Assembly: GCA_963853835.1 (NCBI GenBank) | Contig: OY970825.1 | Location: 26,784,835 to 26,848,834 of the forward strand | Origin: Calendula officinalis | Lineage: Eukaryota; Streptophyta; Magnoliopsida; Asterales; Asteraceae | Direction: 5' to 3' | DNA length: 64,000 bases | The notes under the pieces: generated by a model | What the model saw: only the letters and a program-made list of their open reading frames with translations | What the model was told of the DNA's origin: nothing | Database searches by the model: none | Position numbers and translations under genes: made by a program | Shown: piece by piece, positions 47,131 to 59,776 of the stretch | Layout of the letters: each line of letters starts with the position of its first letter | Position numbering within the stretch: position 1 is the stretch's first letter

Positions 47131-47181
47131 CTTGATCCCAGTCCTCTGGAGCCCGCAATCCTAGATAGACTTGTACAAGCA
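47131..47181 (+). pseudogene. VPS51-like last exon, part after the CACTA element
   Basis: Reads LDPSPLEPAILDRLVQAKL, completing the exon begun at 45039. Insertion of the CACTA element would end any VPS51-like protein at about this point. Confidence 0.78.
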
Positions 47182-48453
47182 AAATTGACTTGTACAGTTG
47201 TACGGCTGCATAAGTTGGTCAAAGTCCTAGCGATATGCTCCGTGTGTTTTAGGAAAGCAAAAGTCCCTTGTTGCAATATTTTGTTACGTACAGTTGGTTA
47301 TGCAAATTTTCTTTAACCCAAATATATGACAACTGGTTTATTCACATCATAGGTTTCGAAAGAAAATTTTCTCAATTCTTATTTTAATAACAAAATGTAT
47401 AATTTTGTTCTTGGTTTTGTATAATACTTGTACTTTTTAGTTGCAATAATGGTACCGTGCTCTTATGGTAAAAAAAATTATTCCAAAATATAGTTATGAT
47501 TAAGGATTATTAATGTATAAATGTTAAAGTATAACAACCCTTAGTGGTTAATGATGCTTAGAAGATTAGTTTTTTTATTTTTAATGTGGTTAAAATATAC
47601 CAATTTTAAGCATTCACACTTCTCTTAAAATGTTGCACTTCGCTGTTTTTTTAATTTTTAAATGTATATTCATGTTTTAATTTTTAAATGTATATTCATG
47701 TTTAGAACGAGCTTCCTAGCGATCATATTATACGTGACAACCATTTGTCTTGGATGTTCCCGAACTTTCCCTTGATTATCCAGTAAATGTGTAAATGTTT
47801 ATTTAGAGAAAAGATCAGACTCGTAATTTCCAGGATATCATTTCGGGCATTCTTACCAACAGATAATCACTAGCTTGTTGCTCTTGGCTATGTTTAGAGC
47901 ACAAGGTGTGACCATGTTATATTCATGTTATACCCTATATAACATAAGTTATATCACACCGTGACTCATGTTATAGCTATGTTAAAACGAAAATGTTGTA
48001 GTCATGGCGGTATGTTATAGGATTTTATGTCTGAAAATTGTGTTTAACATGATTTTAATATTCTAAAACCATATTGAGTGTATGTTAAAGCTATCTTAAA
48101 TCCATATTAAAACTCAAAACCCCTATAACATGTTTATAATACCCATTCCATACCTTTGTGCCAGTAAAATCTTATAATATCATATGGATGACATAAAAAG
48201 TCAATTATATGAATTTTTTTTACTATGACCGGACTATCTTTAACAATGGCTATATACTTAAACGGTGGTGCTTAAACCTTCAATTACCTAACATCCTAAA
48301 TCTTTAACCATAAAATACCATCATATATAATACTGAAAACACAAATCTTTAATGGGCTATGGGATCTTGAGGCCCATTTTATAAACATATTTTGATCCAC
48401 CAGTTCCATTTGCATCTTTTGGGCTGTAAAATAAGTCCACTGTTGACCCTTAA
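47182..48453. other. Intergenic DNA with a probable palindromic MITE
   Basis: No gene is seen. From about 47896 to 48160 the ends are diverged inverted repeats (AGCACAAGG...TGTTATA on the left; complement GGCACAAAGGTATGG on the right), with an inner hairpin around GGTGTGA/TCACACC (47905-47966). No target duplication could be fixed. The rest is AT-rich. Confidence 0.4.
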
Positions 48454-48518
48454 TTTTCCCGCCAAAAGCTATCCCTTCACACCCTTTTAGGCGCCAAATC
48501 CCATCTCCATTTTCCCGC
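48454..48518 (+). promoter_or_regulatory. Cluster of three E2F-type sites before MCM7
   Basis: TTTTCCCGCC at 48454-48463, GGCGCCAAA (complement TTTGGCGCC) at 48490-48498 and TTTTCCCGC at 48510-48518. They match the plant E2F consensus WTTSSCGSS closely and lie 104-168 bp before the MCM7 start codon. They fit the known E2F control of MCM genes at G1/S. Confidence 0.8.
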
Positions 48519-48621
48519 AATTTGCAGAGTCCACACACACACAAACAAACACACACTCTTTCGCTCTCTTAGTGTTTACCTTGAAATTTTTGCTTAGAGA
48601 ACTGACGAAACCGCCGGCATA

Positions 48622-51576
48622 ATGACAGACGTCGATTTCAGCAGTGACAAAGGTATTATCGTTTTATCACCCGTCTTCATATCATGCCCTAATTTTGTAA
48701 GTGTTAAGTCGCTAAATTTTTTTTTCTTATACAATAGATTTGGCCAAGGATTTTCTTCAAAACTTTGCTGATGCAGAAGGCGAAGCTAAATATATGCAAA
48801 TCCTTGTAGGTTTTTGTACAATTGCTAAATATTTATTTATCGTTTTTACACATTTATTTGCCCTAACTCTGTTCCTACACAGCAAGATGTTGCGAACCGT
48901 AAGACCAAAGCAATTCAAATTCAAATTGAAGATCTATTTGATGTATATTCCACATCCTTTTTTATCACCTCTAATCAGTACTTTATTACCGCATTAATTT
49001 AATATTTGATGCTCAAAACTTTTTCGTATTAGTACAAGGATATGGACGAGGACTTTGTGGGGAGAGTTACTGATAATACTAGGAGATATATTGGAATTTT
49101 TGCCGATGCAATTGATGAGCTGATCCCCGAGCCAACTGAGGCTTTCCCAGATGATGATCATGACATTTTAATGACACAGCGAGCTGAGGAAGGCAATGAA
49201 AATGCTGATGGTACTGATCCAAGACAGCAGATGCCACCAGAAATTAAGCGTTTTTAGTAAGTGTAAATTAGGGTTGTATAATGAATTTTCTTAATTTGTT
49301 AATTGTTTGAGGCAAGTTATACAGATATGCTAATTGGTTGGGATAAATTATGTTAATGTGCTAATTAGGGTTGTATCCAAGTTATTAATGCTCATTTTTT
49401 TTTAAACCAGTGAAGTTTACATCCAAGCTTCTTCAAAGGCTCAGCCATTTACAATAAGGGAGGTTAGGGCTTCAAATATTGGTCAGCTTGTCAAGATATC
49501 TGGTATCGTGACTCGTTGTTCAGATGTAAAACCGTTGATGAAAGTTGCTGTGTACACATGTGAAGAGTGTGGTTTTGAAATATATCAGGTGTGTAATTGT
49601 GTCTGCTTTACATTCACTTCAGGAAACACTTGAGATTTATATTACTTAATAGTATGGACTTAATGCTGAAAATACTTAATCTTTTCCTGCATATGTGATT
49701 TTTGTCTCATTTAACTTATAGTTGGGATTATCATGTGGGATTTTTGTATCTAATTGTGCATTATTTATGTTTCTTACTGTTGGTATTTATTGGCTATATT
49801 ATATAACATGCTATTTCTATAAAACAGGAAGTAACTGGTCGAGTCTTTATGCCTTTGTTTGAATGCCCGTCTAAGCGTTGTAATGTTAATCGGGCAAAAG
49901 GAAACCTTATCCTTCAACTCAGAGCTTCAAAGTTTTTGAAGTTCCAAGAGGTTAGTTCAAAATACATGCTAGCCTGGATTTTTATTTATAAATATGCAAT
50001 ACAAGATGTTTTTTCAATTGTGGTTAATTTGTCATCTTACATGACATGAAATAATTCAGGCAAAACTTCAAGAGCTCGCTGAACATGTTCCAAAAGGTCA
50101 TATACCTCGTACAATGACTGTTCATTTTCGAGGCGAGCTTACTAGAAAGGTTCGATATTTCTAAACTTAGTTAATTATTCATCTATTTTTCGGTTATTAC
50201 CGGTATTAGAGATGATATAATGTAAATTCTTTAATTGGATTTAAAAGTTTTTTTTTCCTTTGAAATCCAGGTATCCCCAGGTGATGTTGTTGAGTTATCT
50301 GGAATATTTCTTCCTATACCTTATACTGGATTTAGAGCCATGCGAGCGGGATTAGTGGCAGATACATATTTGGAGGCTATGTCAATTTCACATTTTAAGA
50401 AAAAATATGAAGAGTAAGTAAATTCTAAATCTCTATTTTGAAAAGTATTATCTTTTGATTTATTCAAGGGTTTGTTGTTTTTGTGTAGGTATGAACTAAA
50501 AGGTGATGAAGAAGAACAAATAAGACGGTTAGCTGAAGATGGTGATATATACAACAAATTATCTCGCTCATTAGCCCCCGAGATTTTCGGTCATGAAGAT
50601 ATTAAAAAAGCTCTTTTACTCCTACTAGTGGGAGCTCCTCATAGAAAACTCAAGGATGGAATGAAGGTAATAAATATTTCATTATTTAAAAAATATGAAT
50701 CTAATTTTTCGTATAATATGGTATTTTAGATAAGAGGAGATTTACACATATGTTTAATGGGCGATCCTGGAGTTGCTAAAAGTCAACTTTTAAAGCACAT
50801 AGTGAATGTTGCACCGCGAGTTGTGTACACGACTGGTAAAGGAAGCAGTGGAGTTGGTCTTACAGCAGCTGTTCAGAAGGACCCTGTGACAAATGAGATG
50901 GTTCTAGAAGGCGGAGCATTGGTGCTGGCAGATATGGGGATCTGTGCAATCGATGAGTTTGATAAGATGGACGACTCAGATCGAACAGCCATACACGAAG
51001 TGATGGAGCAGCAGACAGTCAGCATTGCTAAAGCTGGAATCACAACTTCCTTAAATGCAAGAACTGCAGTCCTTGCAGCCGCCAATCCTGCCTGGGGGAG
51101 ATATGACCTTCGAAGAACACCGGCTGAAAACATCAACCTGCCGCCAGCACTTCTATCCAGATTTGATCTTTTGTGGTTGATTCTTGACAAAGCAGATATG
51201 GATAATGATCTTGAAATGGCTAGACATGTTGTTTATGTCCACCAGAATAGAGAGTCGCCTGCTCTTGGCTTTGCTCCCCTTGAACCTTCTCTTCTCAGGT
51301 ACTATATTATATTATATTATATTTTCCATCATGAAATTAATATTAATAATTTGAATGAATAGGACATACATCTCAGCTGCTAGAAAGCTGTCTCCAAGTA
51401 TTCCAAGAGAATTGGAGGAATATATAGCTACTGCCTACTCAAGCATTAGGCAGGAAGAAGCGAGATCAAACACCCCAACTTCATACACCACTGTCAGAAC
51501 TCTTCTCAGCATTCTAAGGATATCAGCTGTCAGTTCTTGTTTTCTTTTCTTAAAATAACCAACCACTCATAGAATA

Positions 51577-51659
<83 letters not shown>

Positions 51660-52085
51660 GTAATACTTGCAGGCGCTTGCAAGGCTGAGATTTGCAGATA
51701 CTGTTGCCCAGAGTGATGTAGATGAAGCACTTCGGTTAATGCAAATGTCAAAGTTTTCATTGTATTCTGAGGATCGTCAGAAATCTGGTCTCGATGCAAT
51801 CTCAGATATTTATTCTATTTTACGTGATGAAGCTGCACGTGCCAACAAGATGGATGTGACCTATGCGCAAGCTCTTAACAGGATTTCAAGAATGGTTAGT
51901 TACTTTCTTATTATTATTATTATTATTATTATTATTTATAATTATTTGGCTTCATTATTAATTTAATTATGAATGTATAGGGGTACACTGAAGCTCAGCT
52001 GAAGGAATGTTTAGAGGAATATGCAGCATTGAACGTGTGGCAGATTCATCCAAACACCTTTGACATTCGCTTTATTGATGCTTGA
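48622..52085 (+). CDS. MCM7: DNA replication licensing factor MCM7
   Basis: MCM7 (PROLIFERA in Arabidopsis) is one of six subunits of the MCM2-7 ring, the replicative helicase loaded at origins in G1. Thirteen exons with GT-AG introns: 48622-48652, 48738-48805, 48883-48942, 49033-49256, 49411-49588, 49828-49950, 50060-50149, 50271-50413, 50489-50666, 50730-51298, 51363-51528, 51673-51894, 51981-52085. All phases fit and give 718 aa, the family length. Seen: zinc finger C178/C181/C200/C205; Walker A GDPGVAKS at 376-383 (K382); Walker B ICAIDE at 436-441; sensor N484; arginine finger SRF at 508-510. The start follows CCGGCATA and gives MTDVDFSSDK. No defect is seen. E2F sites lie upstream. Introns 11 and 12 hold TAA/ATT microsatellites. 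Confidence 0.97.
51575..51660. repeat. (TAA)n microsatellite in MCM7 intron 11
   Basis: About 85 bp of AAT/TAA trinucleotides ending 12 bp before the exon 12 acceptor. A shorter ATT tract (51909-51938) lies in intron 12. Likely length-polymorphic. Confidence 0.95.
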
Positions 52086-52541
52086 ATTTCAATTTTCAGA
52101 TTGCTTGTTGTATCTTATTACTAATGATGGATTAGTTATATAATTTAAGTGTCAGTGTTTTAGATTTTGACTATGATTATGCTCTAGTTTTGTGGATGCA
52201 ATTATTCAAGTTTTATACCTTGAAACAAAACAAAATCTTTTGCTAAACGACTACTTTGAGACAATGGTCGATTGTTCTGAGTTCAGACGAAAGTGATCCT
52301 TAGATAAACATAACATAACCTTTAGTGATAATAAGACTATGTGTAAGGGGTGCGTTCCCATTCGTTCACCCACAAAAGACGCATCCCTCCCTACATGCAT
52401 TGCCCTCCTAATAATGTACAAAGGTGATAACAAAACCTAAAAGATATTTGTTTACAATTATACAACACAAATTACAATTTACATGTTTAAATGTGGAGAA
52501 ATTTACAAAAGAAAAAGAAGGGATATTATGTTGTTTCATCA
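52086..52541. other. MCM7 3' region
   Basis: Should contain the MCM7 3' untranslated region. No other gene or element is seen. Confidence 0.45.
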
Positions 52542-52550
52542 TAAAATAAA

Positions 52551-53013
52551 GAGTAAATTACACGGATGGTCCTTTAAGTTTATAGCAAATTTCACCAATG
52601 GTTCTTTAATTTAAAAAATTTCACTGATGATCCTTAATTCTGAAAGGTTTTTCACTGATAGTCCTTTACACTAACTGACGTTAATTTATTCCGTTAACTC
52701 ACCCCATGTGCAATGCACGTGAGGGTAAAAAAAGTCATTTTTAATTTCTTTTCATTCTTTTCATTCTTAAATTAATTTTTTTATCTTAAATAAAAGTTTT
52801 AGTTTAAGAATAAAAAGAAAAGAAATGAAAAATGACTTTTTTACCCCCATGTGCATTGCACATGAGTTAACAGAAAAAATTAACGTCAGTTAGTGTAAAG
52901 GACCATTGGTGAAAAACCTTTCAGAATTAAGGACCATCAGTGTAATTTTTTAAACTAGAGGACTATCAGTGAAATTTACTATAAACTTAAAGGACTATCC
53001 GTGTAATTTACTC
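52551..53013. mobile_element. Mutator-type MITE, 463 bp, between MCM7 and MSH6
   Basis: A 9-bp duplication TAAAATAAA (52542-52550 and 53014-53022) is diagnostic for the Mutator superfamily. The termini GAGTAAATTACACGGATGG / complement GAGTAAATTACACGGATAG begin inverted arms of over 200 bp that pair almost along the whole element (words such as TGATGGTCC, GAAAGGTTTTTCAC, CTAACTGACGTTAA recur inverted). No transposase. Confidence 0.9.
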
Positions 53014-53022
53014 TAAAATAAA

Positions 53023-53498
53023 TTATTTTTAGACTAAAGATATATTACAACAAAAAAATGTTTTTTTGTCATTTTACATGAGTGTATGACACAGTGAATA
53101 TTGTTTTGTTCTTTTACATACGTGTATGACGCAGTGTCTATTTTTAAAAGAGAGCAGGACAATGACTCCTCATGGACTGAGTCTAACTCTTTATTATTTT
53201 CAAGTCTTATAGCTGAGAGAGTCCGAAGAAATTTGTGGTTACGAAAGAAGCGGTATGGGACATGGCTAATGCACCTTGGTAATATTGATTCCGACAAGAC
53301 ATTAGCCACCTACTAACCTAGTTGATGGCCTCAACGACACCGTTGCCCCCTGCGACGAAGCTCGCTTGATGCTCTTGCTATGGTTCGAACCCTACTCAAC
53401 AAAACCCTCGCTATTTTCCCTGAAAAACTTGCCATTTTGGCTGGGAAAAGGAAACGATCCTATCAAACTTACCGGACGCCAAACTTCCCCCCTCTTCA
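53023..53498. other. Upstream region of MSH6
   Basis: No separate gene recognised. A partial inverted word pair (TACATGAGTGTATGAC and TACATACGTGTATGAC) near 53077-53131 is notable but unexplained. The end of this stretch is C-rich promoter-like DNA. Confidence 0.4.
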
Positions 53499-53507
53499 AT
53501 TCCCGCC
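53499..53507 (+). promoter_or_regulatory. E2F-type site before MSH6
   Basis: ATTCCCGCC fits WTTSSCGSS exactly, 78 bp before the start codon. GACGCCAAAC near 53475 is a weaker match. Confidence 0.65.
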
Positions 53508-53584
53508 ATTTTACACGCACAACTCTCCTATTTCACACACAACACAACACTCCCGTCTCATACAGTACTTGTTAATCAATAACA

Positions 53585-56500
53585 ATGGCATTCCGCCGTC
53601 CTTCCAACGGCCGCTCACCTCTCGTAAATCCCCAGCGTCAAATCACATCCTTCTTCACTAAATCCCCCTCCTCTGCTTCACCATCACCATCCCCTCTTCA
53701 ACCAAACTCTAAACTCAAACCTAACCCTAACCCTAAACCTAGCCCTGCAACACCGTCTCCTCTACAAACCAAAATTAACACTAAGCCGCCTTTGGTTATC
53801 GGTAAATCTCCTTCAACTCCTGCTTCCGATGCCTCAAACCCTACATACGGCGATGAAGTCGTTAATCGGAGAATTAAGGTTTACTGGCCACTTGACAAGT
53901 TTTGGTACCAAGGTTCTATCAAATCATTTCACAAGAGTTCAGGTAAGCATTTGGTTCAGTACGATGATGCCGAAGAGGAGCTATTGGATTTATCCAAAGA
54001 GAAAATTGAGTTTTTAAAGGAACAGAAGCCCAAAAGGTTTCGCAGATTGAGGCGATTTTCGATTGATGATGAAGACGACGATTTGAATGAGGTTGTGGAT
54101 AAGAGTTTAGAAAGTGGTGGGGATGATTCTGCAGATGATGATTGGGAAATGAATGTTGATAAGGAAACGATTGATGATGAAATGGAGGATTTAGGTTTGG
54201 TAGATGAGAATGAACAAGAGGAAAATGAAGATATTAGGGCAATGAAGCCGGAGATTAAAAAGCGAAAAACCTCTGGACTGAAATCAGCTCCCATGGAATT
54301 GAGCCCAGGCAATTTGAAGCCTAAAAATAATAATTATAATAATAATAATTGTAAGTATAAGCATATGTAGATGTTTTATTTATAATGTCTTACTGTAAAA
54401 CTCATTTGCTTGATTTATGTTATACATGCCCAATACAAGTTCAAATACTTATAACTTAGTAAATTGTGTACTTTGGGTTCCTTCAACAAATGTGTTCATG
54501 CTAATACAAATAACATTCATTATTCAGCTGCAGGTGGGAAATCATCTGTTGTGGATAATGTTCTATGCTCTGATAAAGCTGAAAGATTTACCACACGAGA
54601 TGAAACAAAATTCAGATTTCTTGGCAAGTAAGTAATCTAGCTGGCATTCATTAAATTTGTTAATTATGTTTTGATCTCATTTTTATAAAACAGGGACCGG
54701 AAGGATGACAAGAAAAGATCCCCTGGAGATGAAGATTATGATCCAACAACCCTGTACTTGCCTCCTAGTTTTCTGAATAGTTTAACGGGTGGCCAGGTAT
54801 TTGCTTCTTCTTCTTCTTTTGTCTTTTAGTGACAATTTAGAAGGGATTTAGGAGTAATTAAATTGCTCTGTTTTTGTTAATTGTAGAGGCAATGGTGGGA
54901 GTTCAAGGCGAAACATATGGATAAGGTTTTATTTTTTAAGGTAATTGATCAATCTAATATGGATTGAATATCATTATCAGCAATTAGTAAATATTTGATG
55001 TCTGCTAATTTTATGCTACTAATCAGATGGGAAAGTTTTATGAGCTCTTTGAAATGGATGCGCATGTTGGAGCAAAAGAACTTGATTTGCAGTATATGAA
55101 GGTAAAATACCTATTTGTAATGCGTTTACTAGTTTACGTTTGCCCTACCTAACTATTTTTCAATTTTTTTAATTATTTCATGATCTGATTTTTTAACTAA
55201 TTTTTTATGTTGGGGAGAAATTGCTCAAGAACTGCATAGTTTTACATAAAAACAACAACGTATTAGGTTTTTGGGTGAAATTAAGGTTCTTGACATATAT
55301 TTTTCAGGGAGACCAACCACATTGTGGATTCCCAGAAAAGAACTTTGAAACAAATGTAGAGAAGTTGGCTTGCAAGGTGATTTTATTAAGTTTTTGGTTA
55401 TTTACTATTAACCACTTTAAATTTTCTTTGTAAAAATATTGATTTAAATTGGTGTAATGGAGCAGGGTTACCGTGTTCTAGTTGTTGAGCAGACAGAGAC
55501 CCCTGATCAGCTTGAGAAGCGTAGGAAACAACACGGTTGTAAAGATAAGGTTATAAAACACTACATACACCTTCTTTAAGAACATAACATAACGTAACTA
55601 ATTTTATTATTATTATTATTTTGTTGATGATTTGTTTTTAGGTTGTGAAACGTGAAATATGTGCAGTAATTAGTAAAGGAACATTAACTGATGGAGAAAT
55701 GTTGTCAGCAAATCCTGAGGCTTCTTACCTGTTTGCAGTTGCTGAATGTGATCAAACATCAGATGATGATAGAAATAGAACATATGGTGTTTGTGCAGTT
55801 GATGTTTCTACAAGCAAGATCATCATCGGACAGGTCCACAATTTTAATTCATTTGTTGACTTTTTACATTCATTACAAAAGATTAGAGGTGGAAAACATG
55901 TGGATTAGGTAACGGGTTCTGTTTCTTGTCCAAAATTGTGAATTTTTATGAATAAGCAGTGTCAAATATGATTACACAAGTTATATTATTTCAATGATAA
56001 TTAACTTTTTTTGAACAAAATGATATTTTATGCTTAAAAAACACATTACCAGAATTGACCCGTTCATAAATGATGCTTTCATTTTTACAGTTCAGAGACA
56101 ATGCAGAGTGCAGTGCATTAAGCAGTTTATTATCTCAACTAAGACCAGTAGAAATCATTAAACCAATCAAATCACTCAGCCCAGAAACCGAAAAAGTACT
56201 TCTCAGACAGACACGAAAACCTCTTATAAACGAATTAAAACCACTCGAAGAATTTTGGGATTCTGAAAAAACTATCCAAGAAATGAACAAGATATATCAA
56301 AGTAATCAATCAAATGAATCATTATCATCTGATGGTAAGGATTACCTACCAAAAGCTCTTTCTGAGCTTATAAGTGGAGGGCAAATTGGTAATTATGCTC
56401 TCTCAGCTCTTGGGGGCACTCTATTTTACCTGAAAAGGGCTTTTTTGGATGAATCTTTGCTTCGATTTGCAAAGTTTGAGCTACTTCCGTGTTCTGGAAG

Positions 56501-59450
56501 TAATGATTTTAGTAAAAAGCCGTATATGATTCTTGATGCAACTGCTTTAGAGAACCTTGAAGTGTTTGAAAATAATGTAAATGGAGACTGTAAAGGGTAT
56601 GTTCTGTTTCATAAATGTGGCAAGTTTAGTTATGAATGGGTCAATTTGAAAAATGTATCATGCTAATTTTGGTATATTAATTTATGCAGGACATTATACG
56701 ACCAACTAAACCGTTGTGTGACATCATTTGGGAAGAGGTTACTTAAATCATGGCTTGCTAGGCCTTTATATGACATAAAATCAATCAAGGAACGCCAGGA
56801 AGCTGTAGCTGGTGTGAAGGTTCTATAATTCTTATTTGTATTTAATTATGTTTATTTTTGTATATTTTACAAATTGTTTTTAATATAAAATATATTTCAG
56901 GGAGTCAATCTTGCTTTCACACTAGAATTTCGTAAAGAATTGTCCATGCTTCCAGACATGGAACGTTTGCTTTCACACATTTTTTCTTGCAGGTAAATTA
57001 GTTGCCAATAAACAATAATTAATTACTAATATTACAATTCTGTTAATATTTGTTACAAATGAAACAGTGAAGCTAATGGTAGAAATTCAAGTAAAGTGGT
57101 TCTATATGAAGATGCAGCAAAGAAACAACTTCAAGAATTTATAACTGTTCTCAGTGGCTGTGAAATAATTATAAATTCATGTTCCTCATTACGTGCAATT
57201 CTTGAAAATACTCATTCCAAGCTGCTGCATCGTTTACTAACACCTGGTAAAATTACGCCTTTATAAAAAATATTGCTATTTTTTTAATAAGATCTAGAGC
57301 ATCATCCTATTTTTCGATCTGACAATTTTTTTTAATTTTTTTTTATGTAAAGTGTGTTTTTACTATTTCACTCTTTTCAACAATTGCCAAAGAAAAAATA
57401 TTATCTAACTTGAAAATTGTTTACAGGTAAAGATCTTCCAGATGTTTGTGCAATTCATAGGCATTTCAAGGATGCTTTTGATTGGATGGAAGCAAAAAAT
57501 TCAGGGCGTATAATTCCTCGTGAAGGGGTTGATGAAGAATATGATGCAGCTTGCACAATCGTTACAGATATTGAATTGAGTCTTAAAAAACACTTGAAAG
57601 AACAAAGACAAATTCTTCAAGATTCATCAGTAAGATTACTTTAATTCTTTTAATTAAATTTATTCCAATTAATCATAATATGTATTTTGTTTGTTTATAG
57701 ATCAGTTATGTTACTGTTGGAAAGGATTCATACCTTCTTGAAGTACCTGAAAGTTTGGGTGCAAGCCTCCCTCGTGATTATGAACTAATATCCTCCAAAA
57801 AGGTAGATTTTATATATCCAATTATAAGATAATTAATTACACAATAATATTTAATAATTGGTTTCTAGGGTTTCTCGCGTTACTGGACTCCTGAAATTAA
57901 GAACAACCTTCGGGAGCTCTCAGAAGCTGAATCCGAAAAAGAATCCAAATTAAAAAGTATCATGCATAGGTTAATTAGCCGTTTCTGTGAACATCATGTT
58001 AGTTGGAGACAGTTGGTTTCTACAGCTGCAGGTTTTTATTTTTTGTTTTTTAAACATTTTTTGATGGACTTGGTCAACTCTTTAACTAATTGTGCATTTT
58101 CCAGAACTGGATGTCCTAGTCAGCATAGCAATTGCAAGTGATCTTTATGAAGGACCAACATGTCAACCACATATTGTTGATCCAACAATGGATGATGATG
58201 AATCACCTTTTATTTCTGCTAAAAATTTAGGGCACCCTGTTCTTAGAAATGATACAATTGGGGACGGAACTTTTGTCCCAAATGATGTTTGTATTGGTGG
58301 TTTAAATCATGCAAGATTTATCCTCCTTACTGGTCCTAATATGGGTGGGAAATCTACTCTTTTGAGACAAGTTTGTTTAGCTGTGATTTTGGCCCAGGTT
58401 AGTTAGTTAACCAACCCTAGTTTAAGTTTTTTTAATGAATGATAATTTAACCCTAGTTGGGTTGGGTTGGGTTGGGTGACAGGTGGGAGCAGATGTGCCT
58501 GCAGAAAGTTTTAAAATGTCTCCAGTTGATAGGATATTTGTGCGGATGGGTGCAAAAGACCATATAATGGCAGGCCAAAGTACTTTTTTAACCGAGCTTC
58601 TAGAAACTTCATCTATGTTGGTATGTTACTTACAGTATTACTTTGACCTATAAATGGGCCGAATTGGTAGAATTTTAATGTTATTTATAATGGGTAAAAT
58701 GCAGTCATCAGCAACGCGTAGTTCACTGGTGGCATTAGATGAACTTGGACGAGGAACAGCAACATCAGATGGACAAGCTATCGCGTATGTTTTTTCATAT
58801 AAATAAAATAATATTTATCTACCTTTTTTTATTAAAATGAATTGTTTGTTTGTTTACAGTGCATCGGTTCTTGAACACCTAGTGAACAAGGTAAAATGTC
58901 GTGGGCTATTTTCTACTCACTATCACCACTTAGCTTTGGATTATCAGCAAATTCCCAAGGTATAACCTAACCAAAAATTATTTAGGTCTTGTATCAAAAT
59001 AAATTTATAATAATTAATTCTGTCTTCAGGTTTCATTGTGTCACATGGCATGCAAAGTTGGAAATGGGGTGAGTGGGCTAGAGGAGGTAACGTTTCTCTA
59101 CAAACTCACACTTGGTGCATGCCCTAAAAGCTATGGTGTCAATGTTGCACGTTTAGCAGGCAAACTCCTTTTCTTTTTTTTATTTCTGTATTATTTTTAT
59201 ATTTATTAAGGCAATAAAGGTAACATGGTGAAGTGTAAATTCAGGACTTCCTGATGCAGTACTTGAAAAGGCTGCAATCAAGTCTGAAGAATTTGAGAGT
59301 ATGTACGGTAAGAAGAAATCTGATTCCAAACCTACCAATCAGATGGCGGTTTTCTTGCGCTACTTAAAGAATGATCTAGCAGATGCTCATGCCATATTTG
59401 AACTACAAAATAAAGCAAAAATACTTTTGGCAGGCCATCCCTCTACTTAA
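53585..59450 (+). CDS. MSH6: DNA mismatch repair protein MSH6
   Basis: MSH6 pairs with MSH2 as MutS-alpha, which binds base mismatches and short loops after replication. Twenty-one exons: 53585-54350, 54528-54627, 54694-54796, 54887-54940, 55027-55101, 55308-55376, 55466-55549, 55642-55833, 56091-56596, 56690-56819, 56901-56992, 57068-57246, 57427-57629, 57701-57802, 57869-58031, 58105-58397, 58483-58620, 58705-58784, 58860-58959, 59030-59159, 59245-59450; phases fit and give 1254 aa. Seen: PCNA-binding box QRQITSFF at 17-24; Tudor domain about 89-144; acidic linker; mismatch-reading GKFYELFE with F345 and E347; Walker A GPNMGGKS at 1016-1023; Walker B LDELGRG from 1094. The last intron starts with GC instead of GT. 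Exon 2 may also start at 54534 (in frame, two residues shorter). No defect is seen. Confidence 0.96.
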
Positions 59451-59776
59451 ATCTATTTATCCAGTCTTCAATGAAATTAGTTAAAAAATAGTCATTACCC
59501 AATTAAATTTGGCATTTTTGTGCAAGTATGAGCGTTGCCTTCATGTGTAAATCTTGTAATCTCATTTTTTTTTTGTAAGCGTTGACTTTTGCGTTTTTTT
59601 ATAAAAACTTAAGGTCTAACTGATTACATATGATTCTCGTTATCTTCTATACAATTCATAATGTTTCTCGTCTGTCTTCCATTAAGAAAGTGGAAGAATA
59701 TACATGTAAGTACAAATTTACTTTAATGTGGTCGTAAAAAATGAAACAATTCTTTAATACCAATTCAGATTGACCC
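59451..59776. other. 3' region of MSH6, convergent with the RING-CH fragment
   Basis: Probable 3' untranslated region of MSH6. No other feature is visible. Confidence 0.45.

Noticed and set aside
51530..51799. Poly-Tyr frame on the minus strand
   Set aside because: Translation of the (TAA)n tract in MCM7 intron 11.
55834..55908. Read-through of MSH6 exon 8 into the following intron
   Set aside because: The family protein continues from GQ to FRDNAEC at 56091; the extra codons are intron after a GT donor at 55834.
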